DNA from: Chryseobacterium sp. JUb7 | Lineage (GTDB): Bacteria > Bacteroidota > Bacteroidia > Flavobacteriales > Weeksellaceae | NCBI RefSeq assembly: GCF_024806495.1 | Contig: NZ_JANUFF010000002.1 | Coordinates: 434,001-498,000 of the forward strand | Length of the DNA stretch: 64,000 nucleotides | Reading direction: 5' to 3' | Shown: positions 25,915 through 34,597 of the stretch, one piece after another | Layout: every line of letters starts with the position of its first letter | Numbering within the stretch: position 1 is the first letter of the stretch | Made by a program: the position numbers and the translations under genes | Notes under the pieces: generated by a model | Told to the model about the DNA's origin: nothing | What the model saw: only the letters and a program-made list of their open reading frames with translations | Database searches by the model: none

Positions 25915-26205
25915 ATGACAAAGGCAGAATTGGTAAACACCATCTCAAATAAGTTGGGAACAGAAAAGAATGAAACACAGAAAGTTGTAGAAGCTTTTAT
26001 GCAGGAGATCAGAACTTCTATGTATAATGGGGATAACGTTTATTTAAGAGGTTTCGGTTCTTTTATCATTAAAACGAGAGCTGCTAAAACAGGGAGAAAT
26101 ATTTCTAAAAACACTGCAATTGAGATTCCTGCTCACAACATTCCTGCTTTCAAACCTTCAAAATCTTTTGTTGAGAAAGTAAAAACGAAAGTTGCAGTAA
26201 AATAA
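25915..26205 (+). CDS. hup: HU-family histone-like DNA-binding protein
   Basis: A 96-residue protein of standard HU length. It begins MTKAELVNTISNKLG and has the conserved core LRGFGSFIIKTRAAKTGRNI, with the flexible arm residues RNISKNTAIEIPAHNIPAFK and an FKPSKSF end. HU dimers bend and compact DNA. The gene has its own strong promoter and is followed 41 bases later by a very basic 29-residue gene. Typical codon use and no sign of transfer. Confidence 0.95.
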   Translation: MTKAELVNTISNKLGTEKNETQKVVEAFMQEIRTSMYNGDNVYLRGFGSFIIKTRAAKTGRNISKNTAIEIPAHNIPAFKPSKSFVEKVKTKVAVK

Positions 26206-26246
26206 AAATTAACTGAATATTAACTAGTTACTAAAAAATTAAAATT

Positions 26247-26336
26247 ATGCCAAGCGGAAAGAAAAGAAAAAGACACAAGGTTGCAACACACAAGAGAAAG
26301 AAAAGAAGAAGAGCGAACAGACATAAGAAAAAATAA
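26247..26336 (+). CDS. Very basic 29-residue mini-protein, possible Bacteroidota-specific ribosomal protein
   Basis: An ATG at 26247 opens 29 codons ending in TAA at 26334-26336. The product starts MPSGKKRKRH, continues KVATHKRKKRRRANR and ends HKKK. About 18 of the 29 residues are Lys, Arg or His, the composition of small ribosomal proteins such as Thx or bL34-like peptides. It lies between HU and ribonuclease E/G and is followed by a good terminator (26367-26418). From memory, a short basic protein of this kind was found in Flavobacterium ribosome structures (named bL38); I cannot confirm that this is the same one. Most gene callers skip genes this short. Confidence 0.75.
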   Translation: MPSGKKRKRHKVATHKRKKRRRANRHKKK

Positions 26337-26366
26337 TCTCTTTTTCTCGAGATTTACAATATAATA

Positions 26367-26418
26367 ATATAGTTGGTGATTTTAAGTTTTAAAGGTTCAC
26401 CGACTATATTTTTGTTTT
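26367..26418 (+). terminator. Terminator after the HU/mini-protein unit
   Basis: 13-bp stem ATATAGTTGGTGA / TCACCGACTATAT (26367-26379 with 26397-26409, one G-T pair) followed by TTTTTGTTTT. It ends the HU and mini-protein transcript ahead of ribonuclease E/G. Confidence 0.85.
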
Positions 26419-26572
26419 GCAACTATAGGATTCCGTGGAAATAAGGAGTTTTTTATAGATTTTTTTAAAGAAATCACGAATGTTTTAATTTAATTCTTAA
26501 ATTTAAGATTCATTCAACACCCAAAAAACAGACCTATTTCCTTTAATCTTAACAATTTTACCTTATAACAAA

Positions 26573-28132
26573 ATGAAGAAAGAACTAATAGTTTCGCATG
26601 AGGATGATCTTACAAAGATTGCATTGCTGGAAGACGGAAGACTATGTGAACTTCATGAGCAAGAGGACAAAAGCGAATTTATAGTTGGAGATTTGTTTGT
26701 AGGAAAAGTAAAAAAACTGGCACCTAACCTTAATGCCGCATTCGTAAATATAGGATATGAGAAGGATGCATTCCTGCATTATCAGGATCTGGGACCACAA
26801 TATCTTACCTATCGAAAGTTTTTAAGAGATACGATTTCTAAAAAACAAAGTTCTTCAAGCTTAAAAAATTTCGAAATACAACCCGAAATAGACAAAAACG
26901 GAACCGTAGACAAAGTGATCGCCAAAGATGACCTTGTTCTGCTGCAAATTACCAAAGAACCCATTTCCACAAAAGGACCCCGAATTTCTACTCAGGTTTC
27001 TTTAACAGGGCGTTTTTTGGTATTAATACCTTTCGACAACAAAGTTTCAATTTCTAAGAAAGTCAAAAGTTTCGAAGAAAAAGAGCGACTGAGAACATTG
27101 ATTGAAAGTATTAAACCTGAAGGATTCGGAGTGATTATCAGAACCGTAGCCGAAGGTAAAAAAGTAGCCGACCTGCACAATGACATGAATCAGCTGATTC
27201 AGAAATGGGAAACTACTTTTAAAAACATCCAAAAAAATAAAGTTCCGTCCAGAGTTTTAAGCGAAGAAGACAAAGCTTCAGCTATTCTTAGAGACAATTT
27301 CAACCAGGATTTCGTAAGCATTACGTGTGATGACGAACAAATGGTGGAAGAAATGAAAAACTATGTGGAAGTTATCGCTCCGGAAAGAAAGAATATTGTC
27401 CATTTTTACAATTCCCACATTCCTCTACTCGAATATTACAACGTTGAAAAACAGCTTAAACAAAGCTTTGGAAAACACGTTAATATTCCAAGTTCAAAAG
27501 GTGCTTATCTTGTCATAGAACATACAGAAGCCCTTCACGTCGTCGACGTCAACTCCGGAAACAATATTACAGCCGGAAATACAGCCAATAAGGAGCATGC
27601 CCTAAATGTAAACAAAATGGCATCCACAGAGATCGCAAGACAACTTCGTCTCCGCGATATGGGAGGGATTATCGTGATCGATTTTATCGACATGCCCAAC
27701 CCTGAACACCGAAGAGATCTGTACGAACACCTTAAGGAAGAAATGAAACGTGACAAAGCGCGTCACAAAATTCTACCCCCGAGCAAGTTCGGATTGATAC
27801 AAATTACCAGACAGAGAAACCGTCCGGAAAAACAGATCGAAACTAAAGAAGAAAACCCTAATAAAGACGGAGAAATTGTAGCTCCGATCGTTATTGTGGA
27901 AAGAATGGGAGAAACCCTGAGAACGATTATGCAAAAGGAAAAAGGAAAACTTTACCTGCACGTTCATCCTTTCGTGGAAGCGTTCCTTACTAAAGGAATC
28001 AACAGCATCCAGATGAAATGGTTTATAAAATACAAAAAATGGGTAACCATTATTCCAAGGGATTCTTTTAAATACTTAGAATATAGAATTTATAATGCCA
28101 ACAAAGAAGAGCTGATTGGATATTCTAATTAA
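26573..28132 (+). CDS. rng: Ribonuclease E/G family endoribonuclease
   Basis: A 519-residue protein of RNase G length. It starts KKELIVSHEDDLTKIALLED. The S1 RNA-binding domain is at about 40-140 (VGKVKKLAPNLNAAFVNIGY, then EKDAFLHY). RNase H-like and 5'-sensor parts follow, then the DNase I-like catalytic region with VVDVNSGN (about 322) and IVIDFIDM (about 364). It takes part in 16S rRNA maturation and mRNA turnover. RNase E's long scaffolding tail is absent. It is transcribed separately after the terminator at 26367-26418. The neighbourhood (HU, basic mini-protein, rng) looks conserved for growth-related genes. Confidence 0.93.
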   Translation: MKKELIVSHEDDLTKIALLEDGRLCELHEQEDKSEFIVGDLFVGKVKKLAPNLNAAFVNIGYEKDAFLHYQDLGPQYLTYRKFLRDTISKKQSSSSLKNFEIQPEIDKNGTVDKVIAKDDLVLLQITKEPISTKGPRISTQVSLTGRFLVLIPFDNKVSISKKVKSFEEKERLRTLIESIKPEGFGVIIRTVAEGKKVADLHNDMNQLIQKWETTFKNIQKNKVPSRVLSEEDKASAILRDNFNQDFVSITCDDEQMVEEMKNYVEVIAPERKNIVHFYNSHIPLLEYYNVEKQLKQSFGKHVNIPSSKGAYLVIEHTEALHVVDVNSGNNITAGNTANKEHALNVNKMASTEIARQLRLRDMGGIIVIDFIDMPNPEHRRDLYEHLKEEMKRDKARHKILPPSKFGLIQITRQRNRPEKQIETKEENPNKDGEIVAPIVIVERMGETLRTIMQKEKGKLYLHVHPFVEAFLTKGINSIQMKWFIKYKKWVTIIPRDSFKYLEYRIYNANKEELIGYSN

Positions 28133-28254
28133 TACAAAAAATTTAAACCTTCAGTTTACTGGAGGTTTTTTTATATATTTGCTAAATATTACAAATAGAT
28201 TTTCTTTTTTTAATTTTCTACTTGTACTATTTAAACACAATAATTTCGAACACA

Positions 28255-29676
28255 ATGAAAAAAAATTTATTTCTTGTGCTACTTTTTGTAGTACAGTCTG
28301 CTTTTGCACAGATCGTTTCTTATGACAACACCTTTGCTTCAAATGGGAAATACACCGTAACAGCAAGTATCAACACATCCTATCGGAAAAGAATTGTTCA
28401 GAATACGGACGGAAGCATCTATTTTACCTATGCCAGAGAAAATGCGTCTTTAAACAGCCCGGAATGTGTTATTTCAAAACTCACTCCTGCCGGAGCTCTG
28501 GATTCTTCCTTTGGAAACAATGGCGAAACTATCATCAGCAATTATTATGCAGGTGTAGACAGCTTTTTAACAAAACTGGCAGACGGTAAACTTCTTATTT
28601 ATGGTTTTGACTCAGACGGAACCGTTATTGCCAGACTTCTTCCCAACGGACAGCCTGATACCAGCTTTGGTACTAATGGAATCGCAAAAATTTCAAACGT
28701 TTATACTGATTTTAACAGCTATGGATATGGACTGTACCTTCAAAATAATAAGATAATTATTTACGGTATGTCGTCTGACGGACCCGGGGATTTTTATAAA
28801 AGTATTTACAGATTAAATACGGACGGAAGTATTGACACGACTTTTGGGAACAATGGTTCTATACGTACTATGGGGAATTTTGTATTCTTAGACAGTCAGT
28901 TAAATATCATAAGCCTTATCAGTGATCATAGCCATCCGGGATCAAGTACTGCCTACCCCAACGGAGGGTTGGAAAAATACAACAGCAACGGGCAACCTCT
29001 TACAAGCTTTGGGAACAACGGAGTTTCAGTATTCACAACCAGCCCGGGGATGATCGGAAGTGCCATCATGGATAAAAATAATAATATTGTTTGTTATAAT
29101 ATGAACAATGAAATCTTCAGACTTAATTCTAATGGTCTCCATAATAGTTCATTTACATTCAACAGCAGCTCTTACCCTTTTACAATCAGCAGCTTATCTT
29201 TAGTAACCGAAAATAATAACAATTATTATATAGCAGGACAGACGGGTTCAATGGGGGAAACATTTTTTATCTCCAGACTCACTCAGACAGGAGCTGTAGA
29301 TCCTGTTTTCAATTATTATTCGGAAGCCACAGCCACCTCAGACGGAATCGGTGAAATGATCATAAATAATGACAATATCATCGCAGAAAGAGGAACTCAG
29401 ATTTTAAAATTCCTGTTAAGTAATCCTACTTTAGGAACAGCAAACAACCTCAAACTTACTCATGATATCGCATTTGAAAACCCCATACAACAAGATCTGG
29501 TTTACCAAACGAAAGAAAAAGTAACCAAAATTGAAATATATTCTGCTGATGGCAAATTTGTAAAAACAGTAAAAGAAAACAATTCCGCAGTTTCAGAATT
29601 ATCAAAAGGATTATATTTTCTAAAAGTTAGTTTTGAAAATGGTAAAACCGTTCATAAAAAGGTACTGAAGAACTAA
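28255..29676 (+). CDS. Secreted repeat protein with type IX secretion sorting domain
   Basis: The preferred start is the ATG at 28255 (473 residues), because MKKNLFLVLLFVVQSAFAQ is a perfect signal peptide; a start 33 bases upstream would bury it. The body carries repeated units ending in SFGNNG or SFGTNG (about residues 90-260), as in delta-60/NHL-like beta-propellers. Residues from about 400 on form a typical T9SS type A C-terminal domain (IEIYSADGKFVKTVKENNSA, then GLYFLKVSFENGKTVHKKVL). It should be exported across both membranes by the gliding-related T9SS and anchored or released at the surface. Function is unknown. Confidence 0.85.
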   Translation: MKKNLFLVLLFVVQSAFAQIVSYDNTFASNGKYTVTASINTSYRKRIVQNTDGSIYFTYARENASLNSPECVISKLTPAGALDSSFGNNGETIISNYYAGVDSFLTKLADGKLLIYGFDSDGTVIARLLPNGQPDTSFGTNGIAKISNVYTDFNSYGYGLYLQNNKIIIYGMSSDGPGDFYKSIYRLNTDGSIDTTFGNNGSIRTMGNFVFLDSQLNIISLISDHSHPGSSTAYPNGGLEKYNSNGQPLTSFGNNGVSVFTTSPGMIGSAIMDKNNNIVCYNMNNEIFRLNSNGLHNSSFTFNSSSYPFTISSLSLVTENNNNYYIAGQTGSMGETFFISRLTQTGAVDPVFNYYSEATATSDGIGEMIINNDNIIAERGTQILKFLLSNPTLGTANNLKLTHDIAFENPIQQDLVYQTKEKVTKIEIYSADGKFVKTVKENNSAVSELSKGLYFLKVSFENGKTVHKKVLKN

Positions 29677-29753
29677 TCCAAATGAGTCTTCATTCTTTAT
29701 CAAAAAAGGATTTGCTTATCTTTAGCAGATACTTTTTTAATACCATTAAAGAA

Positions 29754-30224
29754 ATGAGTAAAGAGCATCATTACAAAACGACAATTCAATGGACAGGCAA
29801 CAAAGGTACGGGAACCAGCAATTACAGAAACTATGAAAGAAGCCATGAAATTCTGACCGATCAGAAAGTAAAAATTGAAGCTTCTTCAGATCCTGCGTTC
29901 CGGGGTGATAAAACCAAGCACAATCCTGAAGATCTTTTTTTATCTTCTGTTTCTTCCTGCCATATGCTCTGGTATCTTCATTTTTGTTCTGAAGCCGGTA
30001 TTATCGTGACAGATTACATTGATCATGCAACCGGAATTATGGAAGAAAAAGCTAATGGCAGCGGTCATTTTACAGAAATCACCCTAAACCCTACCGTAAC
30101 GGTAACAGAAGAATCAATGATCGAAAAAGCTAAAGAGCTTCATCACAAAGCCAATGAATTTTGTTTCATTGCCAACTCTGTTAACTTTCCTGTAAAACAT
30201 ATCCCTATTGTGTTAGTTAAATAA
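29754..30224 (+). CDS. OsmC family peroxide-reducing protein
   Basis: The start at 29754 is preferred (156 residues). An ATG 72 bases upstream gives an N-terminus unlike the family, and a TATCTTTA promoter-like box lies in between. The product has the OsmC/Ohr plan: HHYKTTIQWTG, an HNPEDLFLSSVSSCHMLWYL segment with the first redox Cys, and an HHKANEFCFIANSV segment with the second. Such proteins reduce organic peroxides through the Cys pair. The gene is alone between the T9SS protein and the curli regulator. The spacing of the two Cys is normal. Confidence 0.88.
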   Translation: MSKEHHYKTTIQWTGNKGTGTSNYRNYERSHEILTDQKVKIEASSDPAFRGDKTKHNPEDLFLSSVSSCHMLWYLHFCSEAGIIVTDYIDHATGIMEEKANGSGHFTEITLNPTVTVTEESMIEKAKELHHKANEFCFIANSVNFPVKHIPIVLVK

Positions 30225-30448
30225 TTTTAACATTAATTAAAAACATCAAAAAATACCATAAATAGACATCATACATTAAAATAACTCCAATTTTCATAAA
30301 CAAAACTCCACAAAAAGGGATTTATTTAGCAAAAAACCAACAAAACAAGGTTTAAATTATCAATTAAATCAATAAATTTTGTTATTTTTTACATATTTAT
30401 ATAAAATGTAACGTTTTTTTTACTATTTTTATATAAATAAAACTAATC

Positions 30449-31099
30449 ATGATGAAGCCTAGATTGACCATCTTTGATGAACCCATGTTATACACTGAAG
30501 GATTATCAAAACTTCTTACCCAGAGTAAGATTTTTAATTCAATAGACATTTGTAATTCTTACGAAAACCTTTCAACACAGCTCAATACATCACCTCCGGA
30601 GTTTCTGATGATAAGCTCAAATATGCTTATGCTGACGGAGCTTTGCAAATCTGTAGAAAGTATAACCTCTCAGAATAAAAACATCAAAATCATCATTATA
30701 GGAAACAGTTATGATGTTATCGATATCCGGAAGTTATTCAATAAGGGAATTAAAAGCTATCTTGATAAAAACAGCAGGTATGATGAATTCATGAGATCGA
30801 TTCAGTCTTTGCTTTCCAATGAAATTTATATTTGTGATTATGCCAAAGAGAGGATGCTCAATTTTATCAGTCATGATCAGGGGCAGCACAAAATCCACAT
30901 CAAAGATCCTCTCACCAAACGTGAAATGGAAATCTTAAAACTGATCTGCGACGGGCTCAGCAGTAAAGATATCTCTGAAAAACTTTTCATCAGCATTAAT
31001 ACTGTAGAAACCCACCGTAAAAGAATTCTTTTAAAACTTAATGTAAAAAACTCCGTAGGGGTCGTAAAATATGCACTTGAAAATCATATCATTGACTAA
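30449..31099 (+). CDS. LuxR-type regulator with degenerate receiver, CsgD-like, next to the curli genes
   Basis: A 216-residue protein with an N-terminal receiver-like domain (about 5-120) and a C-terminal LuxR HTH (about 150-212: LTKREMEILKLICDGLSSKD, then ISEKLFISINTVETHRKRIL). In the receiver, FLMISSNML places Ser56 where the phospho-acceptor Asp should be, and the MP motif is lost, although D10/E11 and a LDKN Lys remain. E. coli CsgD, the master activator of curli, has the same plan with a receiver-like domain missing key residues. The gene faces the curli operon across two terminators, so a CsgD role is a good inference. It could bind the shared motif upstream of csgA and csgB. Confidence 0.85.
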   Translation: MMKPRLTIFDEPMLYTEGLSKLLTQSKIFNSIDICNSYENLSTQLNTSPPEFLMISSNMLMLTELCKSVESITSQNKNIKIIIIGNSYDVIDIRKLFNKGIKSYLDKNSRYDEFMRSIQSLLSNEIYICDYAKERMLNFISHDQGQHKIHIKDPLTKREMEILKLICDGLSSKDISEKLFISINTVETHRKRILLKLNVKNSVGVVKYALENHIID

Positions 31100-31120
31100 A
31101 GTAACCAACCTTAATTAATC

Positions 31121-31153
31121 GAAAATTCCAAACCTTAAAGGTTTGGAATTTTC
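31121..31153. terminator. Bidirectional terminator after the CsgD-like gene
   Basis: 14-bp perfect stem GAAAATTCCAAACC / GGTTTGGAATTTTC (31121-31134 with 31140-31153, 5-nt loop), 21 bases past the stop. T-rich ends are short, so it is moderately strong in both directions. Confidence 0.75.
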
Positions 31154-31208
31154 TTATACCATGAAAAAAATCTGAAAATATTTTAATATTATTGATAAAC
31201 AGTTAAAT

Positions 31209-31243
31209 AAAAGTCAATGAATGATTTTTCACCATTGACTTTT
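31209..31243 (-). terminator. Terminator at the end of the curli operon
   Basis: 11-bp perfect stem AAAAGTCAATG / CATTGACTTTT (31209-31219 with 31233-31243, 13-nt loop), 16 bases past the last gene's stop at 31259. It closes the csg operon on the minus strand. Confidence 0.8.
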
Positions 31244-31258
31244 ACTGTTCATATAAAA

Positions 31259-32770
31259 TCATTCATAATCCGGCATTTCACCGTTACTGAAAAGAGCAGC
31301 TCTCGAAAGATCAGTCAGAGAGCTGTTCAGATCAATCACCGTAACATTTCGCTGGGAAATATTATCATTTGAAGTATTCATGAAAATAACCTGTGCATTA
31401 TTGGGCGAAAATCTTGGATCCAAATCATTTGTTCCTGCTGGCTTATCACTTTCCAAGGAAATGTCTGTATTGACATCATTCGTTAAGTTATACATAAAAA
31501 TATGGGAATCCAGCTGGCGATAATTTCCGCTCCCATCCTGATAACCGGAAATATCACGGGTGTACAAAAGAAGCTGACCGTCAACAGAAAAATTAAGGCC
31601 TCCACTTGCCCCGGGAGAGCCTGTGAGAACATTTTTCAGCGTATTCCCTACCATATCAATAATGTAAATTTTTGTATTATAACCATTAAAATCATTGGTT
31701 TTAAGAGCAACTTTACTTCCGTCATAGCTCCAGTCACATTCAGAAATCATACTTCCGTCGGGAGTCGTATATACGAGATTCAAACCGCTTCCATCCTTAT
31801 TGATACGATATAGTTTATTAAAATTTGAATACAGAAGCTCCTGACCGTTTGTACTCCATGCAAAATCCATCTCATAAGCATTAAAACCAGCCACCGGAAC
31901 TGTTGTTACTTTAAAAGTATTGGAACCATCCGGATTAGCCGTATAAAGATGCGTACTTCCTCCTTCTGTTCTTAAAAAAGCAATCAGTCCTGCATTATTA
32001 TTTTTTCGCGGCCGCCAGCTGTTATAGGATGAATTGGTGAATTGGAAATTATTTCCCAACTGATCGCTTGATAAGATCACAAAGTTTCCGTTTTGCTTTT
32101 GAACGTAATGATAACGGTTGGCAGGAACCGTATTGGTGGTAAATTTACTGATTGAGCTTAAAACTGGCGGGTGAATGCCGTCCGAAACAGACACCTGCCA
32201 GAAGTAACTTACACCAAACTTTAAATTTGAAAGCGTATAGTGTTTCGCCGTCAAATCATTAACCTGAATCACGTTAGTGTCAAGATTATTCTTAATTGTC
32301 AAACTATATTTCAAAACATCGATTGTATCTGCATCTGTGGCATTCCACGTCAGCTCAACATTTAATGGCTGATTCACCGCGTTATCAACCGGACTTAGCA
32401 ACTGCGGTGTAGTAGGTGGAGAGTTTAATGATTCATCATCATCCATCTCAAATACAACGGTTACAACCTGATTCTGATTCTGTATATTAACCCCTTGGAA
32501 ATTGGTAACATACCCTGATAATTCTGCTTTTACAGAATAATTTCCAACAGGCATTTCGCTTATTTCAAATGTACCATCGGTACCGCTGAACACAGTTTTT
32601 GTCGTGGGTGCTGTGAAGATCTTCACATTGGAAATAGGTTCATTTGTTCCTCTCTTCACCACTTTTCCTTTTAAAATTCCAGTCTGTGCCTGATCTACGA
32701 GATCTTCATCACAGGAAAATAGACATAGAGAAAAGATAAATATGCTGAGTATTTTTAGTAGAGTTTTCAT
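31259..32770 (-). CDS. Surface lipoprotein with carboxypeptidase-like, FnIII-like and beta-propeller domains, last gene of the curli operon
   Basis: A 503-residue lipoprotein (IFSLCLFSCDEDL, Cys about 20; the following acidic residues resemble the Bacteroidota lipoprotein export signal for surface display). Domains: a carboxypeptidase regulatory-like fold (about 30-110, ILKGKVVKRGTNEPISNVKI), an FnIII-like domain (about 118-215, PQLLSPVDNAVNQPLNVELTW), then a TolB/WD40-like beta-propeller (about 220-500, with repeated NPDGSN and SYDGSKVAL units). It starts 10 bases after csgG's stop and shares its operon. It may anchor or organise curli fibres at the surface. No E. coli csg gene matches it; the function is inferred only from the operon. 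Confidence 0.82.
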   Translation of the reverse strand: MKTLLKILSIFIFSLCLFSCDEDLVDQAQTGILKGKVVKRGTNEPISNVKIFTAPTTKTVFSGTDGTFEISEMPVGNYSVKAELSGYVTNFQGVNIQNQNQVVTVVFEMDDDESLNSPPTTPQLLSPVDNAVNQPLNVELTWNATDADTIDVLKYSLTIKNNLDTNVIQVNDLTAKHYTLSNLKFGVSYFWQVSVSDGIHPPVLSSISKFTTNTVPANRYHYVQKQNGNFVILSSDQLGNNFQFTNSSYNSWRPRKNNNAGLIAFLRTEGGSTHLYTANPDGSNTFKVTTVPVAGFNAYEMDFAWSTNGQELLYSNFNKLYRINKDGSGLNLVYTTPDGSMISECDWSYDGSKVALKTNDFNGYNTKIYIIDMVGNTLKNVLTGSPGASGGLNFSVDGQLLLYTRDISGYQDGSGNYRQLDSHIFMYNLTNDVNTDISLESDKPAGTNDLDPRFSPNNAQVIFMNTSNDNISQRNVTVIDLNSSLTDLSRAALFSNGEMPDYE

Positions 32771-32780
32771 AGTTTATGTT

Positions 32781-34148
32781 TTATTTGTTTCCGATATAAA
32801 AATTGATCCCCAATGCAAATCTGATCGCCTGATCTTTTCTTTTTCCGTTCACCATCCCTTCCCAGTCATCTTTAAAACCAAGATCATATTGTGAGGATAC
32901 CCTGATGGCCATATTTTTGTCGATAACATACTCCAGTCCACCTCCGAACTGACCTTTATACTGCGGTTTCACTTCAGAATACAATGCTCCTGCACCACCA
33001 TAAATAAACGGACTAAGCTTGTATTTAGGAAGAATAAGATATTCGAGATTAAGCTCTGGACCGTAATAATTACGCTTGATGATGTTTTCATTTTCAAGAG
33101 TAAAATAATTACCATTAACTTCAATATTGAAATTAGGATTTAGGAAGTATTTAAAACCTACTTTTCCCCCTATATTCATTTTGGGATTTACATAATCGTC
33201 TTTTATTTTTTGCGCTTCAACCTGCCCAAATACTGAAAATTTCTGTCTGTAATTATTGGGAAATTTATTGCCTATTACCCGGTTTTCATTATCGTTCTGT
33301 TCTTCATTATATTCTTTAAGTACGGCCTGGTAACCTGCCCCGTTATCTTCTACAGATTTACCCCATATTTTATCTCTGATCCCTTCTACAATTAATGATT
33401 TTACCGCTTTTTCAATCGCTTCAGTTACAGCAAGCTGAACAGGCTCATTTTGAGTCAGTCCAACCTCAGCTTCCAAAAGTCTTTCTGTATCAATATATCT
33501 GAAAAAACTTCCGTTAACGCTTGTTGAAAGAATGGTTTTTGAAGTATAAACAGTTTTAAGGATTTCCCCGTTTAAGGTAGATACAGCACGCAGATAAATC
33601 GTAATTCTGTCCTGGCGATACTGTGTAGATGCCCCGATTCCGAAATATCTCGCTCCAAGACCACCTGTCATAATATTGCTGTCATAGGAAATCACCCCGC
33701 CTTCCAAAAGAATTCCGGCGTATAAAAGTGGCGGCAGAGCCTGACTGTTTTTATCAGCTTCTTTTAAATATTCCTGTCTTGTGGAACGGATAATCTGTCT
33801 TTCATTCAGAAGATTGGCAATATTTTCTCTTTCAATCGGAATAAACCAGCGGCTGTCTTCAAGCGCTTTTATAAGTATCGTTGTCGTACCCTGCGGAACA
33901 GCAGTACTCCAGTTATTTCCGTTTTCAGAGGGTTTATATTGTCCTGTCTGATCCCTGAATTTATAAACTCCTATTACAATTTTTTCTTTGGGTAAAGGCA
34001 GATTTTTCAGTTCGGTAGTATAGGAGGTATTTTCTCCCATGGTCGATTTTTCCGGATTGGAAGGCAATCCGAACAGAGAGCTGCAGGCTTGTATAATACA
34101 CAACAAGGCAGCACAGAAAAAGATTCTAGTGTAAGTGTAGACTCTCAT
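32781..34148 (-). CDS. csgG: Curli secretion channel CsgG with C-terminal beta-barrel-like extension
   Basis: A 455-residue lipoprotein (ALLCIIQACSSLFG, Cys about 22) whose first 265 or so residues follow CsgG: IVIGVYKFRDQTGQYKPSE, STAVPQGTTTILIKALEDSRW, then FIPIERENIANLLNERQIIR and GGVISYDSNIMTGGLGARYFG. CsgG forms a nonameric outer-membrane pore that exports curlin. Residues about 290-455 resemble an OmpA-like porin fold: FSVFGQVEAQKIKD, NIGGKVGFKYFLNPNFNIEV, GGAGALYSEV and a final aromatic ALGINFYIGN. E. coli CsgG stops at about 277 residues, so the extra domain is an addition. Stops and starts are tightly packed with csgF. Confidence 0.9.
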   Translation of the reverse strand: MRVYTYTRIFFCAALLCIIQACSSLFGLPSNPEKSTMGENTSYTTELKNLPLPKEKIVIGVYKFRDQTGQYKPSENGNNWSTAVPQGTTTILIKALEDSRWFIPIERENIANLLNERQIIRSTRQEYLKEADKNSQALPPLLYAGILLEGGVISYDSNIMTGGLGARYFGIGASTQYRQDRITIYLRAVSTLNGEILKTVYTSKTILSTSVNGSFFRYIDTERLLEAEVGLTQNEPVQLAVTEAIEKAVKSLIVEGIRDKIWGKSVEDNGAGYQAVLKEYNEEQNDNENRVIGNKFPNNYRQKFSVFGQVEAQKIKDDYVNPKMNIGGKVGFKYFLNPNFNIEVNGNYFTLENENIIKRNYYGPELNLEYLILPKYKLSPFIYGGAGALYSEVKPQYKGQFGGGLEYVIDKNMAIRVSSQYDLGFKDDWEGMVNGKRKDQAIRFALGINFYIGNK

Positions 34149-34175
34149 GATAAGTTTGGTTTTTAGTTACTTTTT

Positions 34176-34586
34176 TTATTTCGGAATCACGATCTCGGAC
34201 TGATCGCCTGTACTGGTATCCAAAATATTAATAAGAAGTCCCTTAGAGGTCGTGGTCACCTGTAAATAAAGTGATCCGAAAAGATAGTTTCCGGGTTGTA
34301 TACTTCCCTCTCCGAATTGATCTTCAAACAATTTTCTTGACAATTCGCTAAGCACCTGTCGGTTTAAGCTTTGGCTGAAACTGTCTACGGAATTCAGATT
34401 ATCCAGCAAATCACTGTAAGAATTTTTTTCATCAAACTGGTTTTGTGCATTTGCTGAACTTAAAAGCCATTGATAATTGAACGTATCTCCGCCAAAGGCA
34501 GGATTTATCGGCTTATAAACGAGCTGTTGAGATTTTCCGAAGAACATCCCTGCAGCGAGGCTCAGAATAATTAAAAAAGTTTTCAT
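34176..34586 (-). CDS. csgF: Curli assembly factor CsgF
   Basis: A 136-residue protein with a signal peptide (LIILSLAAGMFFGKSQQ) and the CsgF signature NPAFGGDTFNYQWLLSSANA, then QNQF. CsgF binds the CsgG pore and helps the nucleator fix at the cell surface. Length matches the family. It lies between csgE and csgG with spacings of 11 and 27 bases. Confidence 0.92.
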   Translation of the reverse strand: MKTFLIILSLAAGMFFGKSQQLVYKPINPAFGGDTFNYQWLLSSANAQNQFDEKNSYSDLLDNLNSVDSFSQSLNRQVLSELSRKLFEDQFGEGSIQPGNYLFGSLYLQVTTTSKGLLINILDTSTGDQSEIVIPK

Positions 34587-34597
34587 GGCGGACGTTT

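Noticed and set aside
28151..28366. 71-residue minus-strand frame at the start of the T9SS protein gene
   Set aside because: Antisense to the promoter and signal peptide of the neighbour; no features.
30225..30448. AT-rich gap before the CsgD-like gene, examined for the curlin motif
   Set aside because: No AAACCNTGATTTTTAA-like site found; only AT-rich sequence.
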